From Flavobacterium sp. (GTDB lineage Bacteria > Bacteroidota > Bacteroidia > Flavobacteriales > Flavobacteriaceae), in contig JALRGZ010000319.1 in NCBI GenBank assembly GCA_023253295.1, forward strand, positions 1 to 24,716: 24,716 nt of DNA. The letters run 5' to 3'. Each line of letters begins with the position of its first letter. Within the stretch, counting starts at the first letter, position 1. Under the pieces are notes generated by a model, which saw only the letters and a list, made by a program, of their open reading frames with translations, had not been told where the DNA came from and made no database searches. Made by a program: the position numbers and the translations under genes. Of the stretch, positions 1-6,516 are shown piece by piece.

Positions 1-112
1 TTTGGCTCAATCTATTTTTCAATTGGGAGGAAATGCCGGAAGTGCCATAGGACCTTTGCTTGTAGCATTAATGGTAATACCTTATGGACAAATCAACATT
101 GAAAAATGTTAA
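1..112 (+). pseudogene. MFS transporter C-terminal fragment (fosmidomycin-resistance Fsr type), apparently truncated
   Basis: Reading from base 2, the first 36 codons encode a piece matching the late transmembrane region of Fsr-type major facilitator efflux pumps: LAQSIFQLGGNAGSAIGPLL, followed by VALMVIPYGQ. The reading frame then stops at the TAA at 110-112. From family knowledge, these inner-membrane drug/proton antiporters continue for some tens of residues after the PYG motif to finish their last helices. Here only six residues follow (INIEKC), so the gene seems to have lost its 3' end. The stop lies inside the next gene, whose ATG is at 84. The 5' end lies outside the window. The family assignment rests on the GGNxGSxxGPLL stretch alone. 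The loss of the C-terminus is an inference from expected length; a sequencing frameshift is possible but no restoring frame was evident. Confidence 0.55.
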
Positions 113-482
113 TGATAATGCTCCAATTCCGAAACTCTCCAAAAACAACACTTTCATAATAACAGAGTATAGTAAGGACAAAAAATATGGTTACAACAAA
201 GACTACCCTATCAATATTTTTTACTACACAACTAATAATGAACAACTAAATGAAGAGCGTTTTTTAAATGCTTTAGCAGGGCCTAAAGGAGAAAAAATCA
301 CTTATACCAAAGTAGAAACCTGTTGTCCTTTTCCTTCTAAAAGAACCACAATGGGTGCCGGATTTTTAAATGTGTACGAAATTAAATGGGAAGGTCAAAA
401 AAAGCCCATTTTACTTTATCTCAACATTTATGAAAAAGGGTTTTTAATGTGTCCAATGGGACTTACAATTAAAAAATTTTAA
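84..482 (+). CDS. Small protein of the kdsA-linked Bacteroidota lipoprotein type, apparently lacking its signal peptide
   Basis: This 132-residue protein has no catalytic motif that I recognise. It has a charged, soluble composition, a vicinal cysteine pair followed by PFP (Cys80-Cys81), and a C-terminal half rich in short beta-like stretches (FLNVYEIKWEG, ILLYLNIYEKG). From memory, similar proteins of about 120-140 residues sit beside kdsA in Flavobacteriia. They normally begin with a lipoprotein signal peptide, and are sometimes mislabelled as KDO-8-P aldolase because of that neighbour; no aldolase feature is present here. In this copy the only start in frame is ATG 84, and stops occur in frame just upstream (48-50 and beyond). 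The product begins directly at the mature-like sequence MDKSTLKNVNDNAP without any hydrophobic segment, so export is doubtful. The start overlaps the end of the MFS fragment by 29 bases. It may be a decayed remnant rather than a working gene. Confidence 0.6.
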   Translation: MDKSTLKNVNDNAPIPKLSKNNTFIITEYSKDKKYGYNKDYPINIFYYTTNNEQLNEERFLNALAGPKGEKITYTKVETCCPFPSKRTTMGAGFLNVYEIKWEGQKKPILLYLNIYEKGFLMCPMGLTIKKF

Positions 483-558
483 TTATTTAAATACTAAGTT
501 ATTCCTTTTTCAATATCAAAAAATAAAAAATAAAAACGCTAAGTCGCAAAATCATAAC

Positions 559-566
559 TACATTTG
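559..566 (+). promoter_or_regulatory. Candidate -7 element (TACATTTG) upstream of kdsA
   Basis: The octamer TACATTTG matches the Bacteroidota -7 consensus TANNTTTG exactly. It lies 19 bases before the kdsA start codon, which would give a very short leader. No clear TTG was found at the expected distance upstream, so the -33 half is missing or degenerate. It would let kdsA be transcribed independently of the damaged genes to its left. Confidence 0.4.
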
Positions 567-585
567 CAACTACTAAAATTTATCT

Positions 586-1404
586 ATGGACATACAAAAT
601 ATTCCCCAAATCAAGCATGCCGAAAGTGGTAATTTCTTTTTACTTTCAGGTCCTTGTGCAATCGAAGGAGAAGAAATGGCATTGCGTATTGCTGAAAAAA
701 TTGTCAGCATTACTGACAAACTACAAATTCCTTACGTTTTTAAAGGTTCTTTCAAAAAAGCCAATCGTTCCCGAATTGACAGCTTTTCAGGAATTGGAGA
801 TGAAAAAGCTTTAAAAATTCTTAGAAAAGTATCTGAAACTTTTCATATTCCAACAGTAACTGACATCCATACTAATGAGGACGCTGACAAAGCAGCTCAA
901 TATGTTGATGTTTTACAAATCCCTGCTTTCTTAGTACGTCAAACCGATTTAGTTGTAGCTGCTGCCAATACAGGAAAAACTGTCAACTTAAAAAAAGGAC
1001 AATTTATGAGTCCTGAAAGCATGAAACATGCGGTTCAAAAAGTTTTAGACTGTAACAATCAAAATGTAATGGTTACCGATCGTGGAACTATGTTTGGATA
1101 CCAAGATATGATTGTTGACTTCCGCGGAATTCCTACAATGCAACAATATGCTTCAACTGTACTTGACGTAACACATTCATTACAACAACCTAATCAAACT
1201 GCAGGTGTAACCGGAGGACGTCCTGACATGATAGAAACGATTGCAAAAGCCGGAATTGCTGTAGGTGCAGATGGAATTTTCATTGAAACTCATTTTGACC
1301 CTGCCAATGCCAAAAGTGATGGTGCTAATATGTTGCATTTGGATTATTTTGAAGATTTAATGACCAAATTAGTTACTATTAGAAAAACGGTTAATTCATT
1401 TTAA
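586..1404 (+). CDS. kdsA: 3-deoxy-D-manno-octulosonate 8-phosphate synthase (KDO-8-P synthase)
   Basis: This enzyme condenses phosphoenolpyruvate with D-arabinose 5-phosphate to give KDO-8-phosphate, a cytoplasmic step in making the KDO of lipopolysaccharide inner core. The 272-residue length is typical of the family. Recognisable blocks are the N-terminal strand LLSGPCAIEG, the phosphate-binding loop KGSFKKANRSR with SFSGIG, the barrel segment TDIHTNEDADKAAQYVDVLQIPAFL, and the C-terminal GVTGGRPDMIETIAKAGIA followed by GADGIFIETHFDPANAKSDG. The last contains the conserved E-x-H-x-x-P pattern near the active site. The ATG at 586 gives the expected N-terminus. It is followed 14 bases later by a gene for an exported barrel protein in the same direction, so the two probably share a transcript ending at the hairpin at 2303-2334. 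Confidence 0.96.
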   Translation: MDIQNIPQIKHAESGNFFLLSGPCAIEGEEMALRIAEKIVSITDKLQIPYVFKGSFKKANRSRIDSFSGIGDEKALKILRKVSETFHIPTVTDIHTNEDADKAAQYVDVLQIPAFLVRQTDLVVAAANTGKTVNLKKGQFMSPESMKHAVQKVLDCNNQNVMVTDRGTMFGYQDMIVDFRGIPTMQQYASTVLDVTHSLQQPNQTAGVTGGRPDMIETIAKAGIAVGADGIFIETHFDPANAKSDGANMLHLDYFEDLMTKLVTIRKTVNSF

Positions 1405-1418
1405 TTTTAATAAAAAAC

Positions 1419-2279
1419 GTGAAAAAATTATTTTATGCTGCATTAGTAGCAATGATATTCTCAAATAGTCTTAGCGCACAAGAAGAAATTAAAGTACAGG
1501 ATAAATACACTGCCCACAATAAAGGCAAATTTTTCATTAGCTGGGGAGGAAACAGAGATAGTTATACAAAATCGGATGTGACTTTCAAAGGTGACGGCTA
1601 TAACTTTACTGTTAAAAATATGGTGTCTCATGACAAACCAAAAGGTTGGCATATTGATTACATCAATCCGACAAGAATGACTATTCCGCAAACTAATTTT
1701 CGTTTAGGTTATTTTATTAATGATCATTATAGCGTAACTGTTGGTGTGGATCATATGAAATATGTAATGACACAGAATCAAACGGCCAATGTTACGGGAG
1801 AGATTAATCTATCCTTAACTGAGACTGGCTCAATTCATAATGGCACCTATAATAATACACCCGTTGACTTTACAGATGGAACCTTTTTAAAATACGAACA
1901 TACAGATGGTTTAAATTATGTTCATGCAGAAGTTTCCCGTTTTGATGATATTTCATCTTTATTTGGTCTTCCAAATACAGATAAAGTACAAATTAACTTA
2001 ACTGAAGGCTTTGGTTTCGGTTTTTTGTATCCTAGAACCAATACTACTTTGTTAGGCAAAGAACGCCACGATGATTTTCATACATCTGGATACGGAACTT
2101 CCATAAAAGCAGGTTTGAATTTCACTTTCTTTAAGCATTTTTATGTTCAAACTGAGCTAAAAGGAGGTTACATCAATATGCAAGACATTCGTACTACTCA
2201 AAGTACTTCTGATAAAGCAGCTCAGGATTTTTTCTTTTTCCAAAGAATTATTGCTTTTGGAGGTATTTTCAAAATATAA
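1419..2279 (+). CDS. Putative outer-membrane beta-barrel protein, function unknown
   Basis: The protein has 286 residues. It begins with a signal peptide (MKKLFYAALVAMIFSNSLSAQ, cleavage likely after SLSA). It continues with alternating hydrophobic/polar strands rich in aromatic residues and glycine, such as FRLGYFINDHYSVTVGVDHM, GFGFGFLYP and HFYVQTELKGGYINM. It ends in the hydrophobic strand IIAFGGIFKI. This pattern is typical of small outer-membrane beta-barrels in Bacteroidota, and no enzyme motif is visible. The start is GTG at 1419, chosen because it gives an intact signal peptide; the next in-frame ATG (codon 12) would cut the signal in half. It lies 14 bases after kdsA and just before a strong terminator, so it is probably the last gene of that transcript. 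A link to envelope biogenesis is only suggested by kdsA. Confidence 0.75.
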   Translation: MKKLFYAALVAMIFSNSLSAQEEIKVQDKYTAHNKGKFFISWGGNRDSYTKSDVTFKGDGYNFTVKNMVSHDKPKGWHIDYINPTRMTIPQTNFRLGYFINDHYSVTVGVDHMKYVMTQNQTANVTGEINLSLTETGSIHNGTYNNTPVDFTDGTFLKYEHTDGLNYVHAEVSRFDDISSLFGLPNTDKVQINLTEGFGFGFLYPRTNTTLLGKERHDDFHTSGYGTSIKAGLNFTFFKHFYVQTELKGGYINMQDIRTTQSTSDKAAQDFFFFQRIIAFGGIFKI

Positions 2280-2302
2280 GACAAGTTTATCTTTGATTTC
2301 AT

Positions 2303-2336
2303 AAAAGAGGTTTGTTCATAAACAAACCTCTTTTTA
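2303..2336 (+). terminator. Rho-independent terminator after the barrel-protein gene
   Basis: A perfect 14-base-pair inverted repeat (2303-2316 with 2321-2334) encloses the 4-base loop CATA. The stem contains AGAGGTTTG and is flanked by A residues on the left and a T run on the right. It lies 23 bases after the stop codon at 2279. Because the A and T runs are symmetrical it could work in both directions, but only + strand genes are nearby. Confidence 0.85.
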
Positions 2337-2411
2337 TTTAGAAAAAGCATAAATATTGTAATAATTATATAATTAATTTAAGACAGCTGACCTTCAATTC
2401 TAAAAAAAAAT

Positions 2412-2454
2412 TATTTTTGTTTAAAAATACTTTCCCCCCCCAAGTCTTTTTTTT
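2412..2454 (+). promoter_or_regulatory. Candidate promoter element and homopolymer-rich leader before the histidine kinase gene
   Basis: The octamer TATTTTTG at 2412-2419 matches the -7 consensus TANNTTTG, but no TTG is found at the usual distance upstream. If used, transcription would begin near 2426. The leader would then contain eight consecutive C residues (2434-2441), five bases (AAGTC), and eight T residues (2447-2454) before the start codon at 2496. Such tracts are prone to slippage. The promoter call is weak; the tracts are directly visible. Confidence 0.35.
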
Positions 2455-2495
2455 AAACCTATTTACTTGTATTAAGTTAATTTTAGTTAACGCCT

Positions 2496-3602
2496 ATGAC
2501 AACAAATAGAGAAAATGATATTACTGCTTACAATTTTGATGTTTTTAACAACTTCGAAAATTTTTTTGATACTTCTCATGATTTGTTTTGTGTAGCCGGA
2601 TATGATGGTTATTTTAAAAGAATAAATCCAGCGGTTTCCAAATTATTAGAATATACTGAAGAAGAATTATTTACTAGTCCTATCAATGATTTTGTTTTTG
2701 AAAGTGATAAAGAAAAGACCATTACGGTTCGAAACGAACTAAGAAAAAAAATCCCTTTATTTGACTTTGAAAATAGATATTTAACCAAAAGCGGTCAAGT
2801 AATCTGGCTTACTTGGACATCAATCCCTGTTGAGGAAGAACAGCTAATCTATGCAGTTGCTAAAAATATTACCCACAAAAAAGTACTTGAGAAAGAAAGG
2901 AAACTTCATTTAAAACAACTCACGGAAATTAATGAAGAATTCAAAAAGCTAAGCTATGCTACAGCACATGATTTACGATCACCTGTAAACAACATGCTTT
3001 CTATTTTTGAACTAATAGAAACCGATGAGATTAAGAATGAAGAAACTTTAGAATTTATTGCTATTCTAAAAAACGCTGCTCACACATTAAAAGAAAACCT
3101 AAACGAATACATCAAACTCTTAAATTTAAAAAATCAAAACAATAACAATCAATTAGAAGAAGTTTCTTTAAGTGATTGTTTAAATGAAGTTTTAACTTCT
3201 ATTAATTCATTAATCCAAAATTCTGAAGCTTCAATCAACATCGATTTTTCAAAAATTGAAAAAATCAAATTCAACAAATCCTATTTAAAAAGTATTTTCT
3301 TGAATTTGATAACCAATTCAATTAAATATGCTAAACCTAACACCCTAGCAAATATTTCCATTCGCTCAGAAATAACCAACAACAGCACCCAGTTAATCAT
3401 TTCTGACAACGGTATAGGTTTTGATCTTGACAAAGTAAAAAACAAGGTTTTTGGTTTACACCAAACCTTTAACAATCATAGCGACAGCAACGGTATTGGC
3501 TTGTATTTAGTACACAATTACGTAACAAATCTTGGTGGTGAAATCAGCCTTGAGAGCAGATTAAATGAGGGGTCAATTTTCACCATTACTTTCAAAGATT
3601 AA
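2496..3602 (+). CDS. PAS-domain sensor histidine kinase, soluble, orphan
   Basis: This kinase would autophosphorylate a histidine in response to a signal sensed by its PAS domain. Residues about 20-130 form the PAS/PAC unit (DLFCVAGYDGYFKRINPAVSKLLEYTEEEL, then VAKNITHKKVLEKER). A coiled linker leads to the dimerisation helix with the H-box around His158 (ATAHDLRSPVNN). The ATPase part shows the N-box around Asn270/Asn274 (LNLITNSIKYA), the G1 box DNGIGF at 304-309, and the G2 box SNGIGLYLV near 331-339. The protein is 368 residues long with no signal peptide or membrane segment, so it should be cytoplasmic. No receiver domain is fused and no response regulator lies within the window, so its partner is unknown. 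The following AI-2E-family gene lies 53 bases away and may be co-transcribed. Confidence 0.92.
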   Translation: MTTNRENDITAYNFDVFNNFENFFDTSHDLFCVAGYDGYFKRINPAVSKLLEYTEEELFTSPINDFVFESDKEKTITVRNELRKKIPLFDFENRYLTKSGQVIWLTWTSIPVEEEQLIYAVAKNITHKKVLEKERKLHLKQLTEINEEFKKLSYATAHDLRSPVNNMLSIFELIETDEIKNEETLEFIAILKNAAHTLKENLNEYIKLLNLKNQNNNNQLEEVSLSDCLNEVLTSINSLIQNSEASINIDFSKIEKIKFNKSYLKSIFLNLITNSIKYAKPNTLANISIRSEITNNSTQLIISDNGIGFDLDKVKNKVFGLHQTFNNHSDSNGIGLYLVHNYVTNLGGEISLESRLNEGSIFTITFKD

Positions 3603-3655
3603 AAAGTCATATCCTGATTATTTTTTATTAATTTAAACCAAAAATAATCCATGCT

Positions 3656-4738
3656 ATGAGTCTTATCACCAAAATACCGACACCTATCAAAACAAACAAC
3701 ATCTCTGGAGTGAAACTGTTAGAATATTTTATCTTAACAGCAGTAGTTCTTTATTTTGGAAAACTGCTTTTTATTCCGCTTAGTTTTGGATTACTAATCA
3801 GCTTCATTCTTTATCCTATCTGCAAATGGTTAGAACAAAAAGGAATCAACCGAAATATAGCTATAATTACATCATTGACCATCGTTTTCTTAGTGGCATT
3901 AAGTATTGTTTCTTTGTTGATTTTTCAAATAAAAGAATTTGTTAATGAATGGGAGCCATTTAAAGTCAAATTATTTGAAACAATCCATCAAATAAGTCAG
4001 TTTATGTCAAAATATTTCAATATTTCAGATAAAGAACAATCAACTTTTGTTGACAGTCTAATTCTTAATGCTGAAAATCAAACCGTCAACATTCTAAGAA
4101 CAACATTTTATTCTTTTTCTCAAGCTATTTATTACATCATTATAATTCCTGTTTTTTCGGCTTTAATTCTCTATTATCGTCAGATATTAAGCAATGCTTT
4201 AGTTGTGTTTTTCCCTTCATCCAACGAAGAAAATGTTCTTGAAATCATTACTGCAACCATACAAGCTTATTACAATTTCATAAAGGGAATGGCTCTCGTT
4301 TATCTTATTGTAGGTATTCTTAACAGTATTGGTCTTTTAATCATAGGTATTCCGCATCCTTTTATGTTTGGATTTATTGCGGCAATCTTAACTTTTATTC
4401 CCTACGTAGGAATCATGATATCAGCGTTATTACCTATTTCCATTTCATGGATTAATTTTAATTCTATTTGGTACCCGATAGGTGTAATTTGTGTTTTTAC
4501 ATTTGTACAAATCTTGGAAGCTTATATCATTTTCCCCTATATTGTAGGCAATCGTTTAAAGATAAACACTCTTGTTATTATTATCATGATTACGCTTGGA
4601 GGGATTCTATGGGGTGCTGCAGGTATGATTTTGTTTATTCCGTTTACAAGTATCATAAAACTAATTGCGGACCGTACAGAAGACTTAAAAGCTTTTTCAA
4701 TTTTGTTAGGTAAAGATGAACATAAAAAAATGGAATAA
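3656..4738 (+). CDS. AI-2E family membrane transporter (PerM/YdiK type)
   Basis: This is a 360-residue polytopic inner-membrane protein. Hydrophobic segments cluster near residues 20-60, 68-92, 155-175 and in the C-terminal half (about 210-345), with a soluble stretch near 92-150 between them. This layout, and the GIPHPFMFGFIAAILTFIPYVG stretch followed by VQILEAYIIFPYIVG and GILWGAAGMILFIP, are characteristic of the AI-2E/PerM family. Members have been linked to export of signalling molecules or to sodium/proton exchange, so the substrate here cannot be stated. The start at 3656 is the only ATG giving the usual N-terminus. It is followed by a convergent gene on the other strand with 53 bases between stops, where no convincing terminator hairpin is visible. 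Confidence 0.88.
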   Translation: MSLITKIPTPIKTNNISGVKLLEYFILTAVVLYFGKLLFIPLSFGLLISFILYPICKWLEQKGINRNIAIITSLTIVFLVALSIVSLLIFQIKEFVNEWEPFKVKLFETIHQISQFMSKYFNISDKEQSTFVDSLILNAENQTVNILRTTFYSFSQAIYYIIIIPVFSALILYYRQILSNALVVFFPSSNEENVLEIITATIQAYYNFIKGMALVYLIVGILNSIGLLIIGIPHPFMFGFIAAILTFIPYVGIMISALLPISISWINFNSIWYPIGVICVFTFVQILEAYIIFPYIVGNRLKINTLVIIIMITLGGILWGAAGMILFIPFTSIIKLIADRTEDLKAFSILLGKDEHKKME

Positions 4739-4791
4739 AAAAGGCTCTCAATCGAAAATCTTTTTATAACTCAGCTTAAAGCTTAGGAAAA

Positions 4792-6477
4792 CTATTCTAC
4801 AGATGTTCCCCGTAAACGTTTAAAATTTAAATAATTTCTGTTAATTGATGGTTTAGAAGCTTTTTCAAATTCCTTTTCCGTCACCTGATATTTTTTTTGG
4901 AGTTGTTTTAAAGTCACTAACAATTGATTTTTTACCTGATCATATGCAGGATTATTAATAAGGTTTTTAATTTCCTCCGGATCATTTTGTAAATCATATA
5001 ATTCCCATTGGTCAATATCATCATAAAAATGAATTAATTTATACCGCTTCGTTCTTACTCCATTATGTTTTTTTACCATATGAAATGCAGGAAAATCATA
5101 ATAATGATAATAAACTGCTTCTCTAAAATCATCTTGATTAATTATTTTTCCTTCTAATAAAGGTCTCAAAGATTTCCCCTGCATATCAGATGGAATAGGA
5201 AGTCCTGCATAATCAAGAAATGTTTCAGCAAAATCTAAATTTTGTGTCAATGCCTCAATTTTAATTCCTTTTTTAATTCCTGCCGGATATCGCATCATTA
5301 AAGGCATACTTAAAGACTGTTCATACATAAACCGTTTATCAAACCACCCCTTCTCTCCTAAATAAAATCCCTGATCTGTAGTATAAATGACTATAGTATT
5401 CTCCTCTAAATTATTCTCTTTTAAATAATCTAAAATCCTCCCTATTCCTTCATCAACAGCTGCTACTGTTGCCAGATAATCTTGTAAAAAGCGCTGTCCT
5501 TTCCATTCGTTCAGTTCTCTTTCATTAAACCCGGCATCATGCATAGCATCATTACGTTTTTGATAGGCTTTATCCCAAATACTCCTTTGTACTTTAGTCA
5601 TTCTTTCAAAATCAGTTTTCCATGGATTATGAGCTAATTCAGCACTACCTTTAGCAACTGTCATTTTTAAATCGTGTCCCTCATACATGTCTTTATAAAT
5701 GGTTTGCAATTGTTCTTTAGAAGCTATTGAACCTTGGTGGTTTGTAAAATAAGTTTCTGGTAATGGAAAAATAGTATTCTCATATAAATTTAAATGACGT
5801 AAAGCCGGCATCCAGTTTCTGTGAGGCGCTTTATGCTGAATCATCAATAAAAAAGGTTTTTCCTGATCTTTAATTTTTTTTAAATATTCAAGACTGTAAT
5901 CCGTAATTAAATCTGTTGCATACCCCTCAACAACTGTCGTGTCAAAAGCTATTTTTAATTTCTCTTCAAAAGTTTTGTAGTGTTTTTTAGGAGTGATAAA
6001 TTCAGGATTATAATAATTCCCCTGATCATTTAAAATTTTCCAAAAATCAAATCCTTCAGGATATCCATTCAGATGCCATTTACCTATTAAAGCTGTTGCG
6101 TAACCCGATTTTTTTAGCATTTTGGGAAAAGTTGGCTGACTTCCATCAAAACTTTCCCCATTCATTCTAAATCCATTTTTATGGCTCAATTTTCCTGTCA
6201 AAATCACTGCCCTACTTGGCCCACAAACAGAATTTGTACAAAAATTATTTTCAAATAATGCTCCATCTTTAGCAATTCTGTCAATATTTGGAGTCGGAGC
6301 TAACTGACTTATAGGATGACCGTAAGCACTAATTGATTGTCTTGCGTGATCATCTGTCATTATAAAAATGATATTTGGTCTCTTTTGAATATCCTTTTTA
6401 TTTTGTTGTGCTTTAGTATAAGCTCCTATCAAAAGGAATACTAAAATATAAATAGATTTTCTGAGTTCGTACTTCAT
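4792..6477 (-). CDS. Secreted sulfatase, S1 type resembling N-acetylglucosamine-6-O-sulfatases
   Basis: This 561-residue enzyme should hydrolyse sulfate esters on a sugar. A signal peptide (MKYELRKSIYILVFLLIGAYTKAQ) sends it to the periplasm. The metal-binding start motif NIIFIMTDDH puts aspartates at 42-43. The sulfatase signature CGPSR places the catalytic cysteine at 85, which must be converted to formylglycine by a maturase not found in this window. Further conserved parts are LIGKWHLNG, HKAPHRNWMP, TTDQGFYLGEKGWFDKRFMYE and the C-terminal HFYDDIDQWELYDLQNDP. The overall pattern resembles the S1 group that includes Bacteroides GlcNAc-6-O-sulfatase, judged from memory. It is the last gene of the GDPD-GH43-sulfatase block, 39 bases after GH43. 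A sulfate-bearing substrate does not fit a plain beta-1,2-glucan, so it may act on another glycan. Confidence 0.9.
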   Translation of the reverse strand: MKYELRKSIYILVFLLIGAYTKAQQNKKDIQKRPNIIFIMTDDHARQSISAYGHPISQLAPTPNIDRIAKDGALFENNFCTNSVCGPSRAVILTGKLSHKNGFRMNGESFDGSQPTFPKMLKKSGYATALIGKWHLNGYPEGFDFWKILNDQGNYYNPEFITPKKHYKTFEEKLKIAFDTTVVEGYATDLITDYSLEYLKKIKDQEKPFLLMIQHKAPHRNWMPALRHLNLYENTIFPLPETYFTNHQGSIASKEQLQTIYKDMYEGHDLKMTVAKGSAELAHNPWKTDFERMTKVQRSIWDKAYQKRNDAMHDAGFNERELNEWKGQRFLQDYLATVAAVDEGIGRILDYLKENNLEENTIVIYTTDQGFYLGEKGWFDKRFMYEQSLSMPLMMRYPAGIKKGIKIEALTQNLDFAETFLDYAGLPIPSDMQGKSLRPLLEGKIINQDDFREAVYYHYYDFPAFHMVKKHNGVRTKRYKLIHFYDDIDQWELYDLQNDPEEIKNLINNPAYDQVKNQLLVTLKQLQKKYQVTEKEFEKASKPSINRNYLNFKRLRGTSVE

Positions 6478-6516
6478 TATTTTAATCTGCCGCTTTTAAA
6501 AAATATATAATTACTG

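Noticed and set aside
84..482. Calling the small protein before kdsA an aldolase
   Set aside because: It has none of the KDO-8-P synthase motifs; the complete kdsA is the next gene, so such a label would come from neighbourhood only.
3616..3649. Inverted repeat GATTATTTTT ... AAAAATAATC between the kinase and AI-2E genes
   Set aside because: The 10-base-pair stem is almost all A-T with a 14-base loop and no U run after it; such repeats arise easily by chance in this DNA.
3651..3659. Two-codon open frame ATG CTA TGA overlapping the AI-2E start codon
   Set aside because: A minimal upstream ORF could affect translation, but nothing else supports it and chance is likely in AT-rich DNA.
4739..4791. 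Short palindrome AGCTTTAAGCT between the convergent AI-2E and sulfatase genes
   Set aside because: The stem is only four or five pairs with almost no loop and has no T run, so it is not a convincing terminator.
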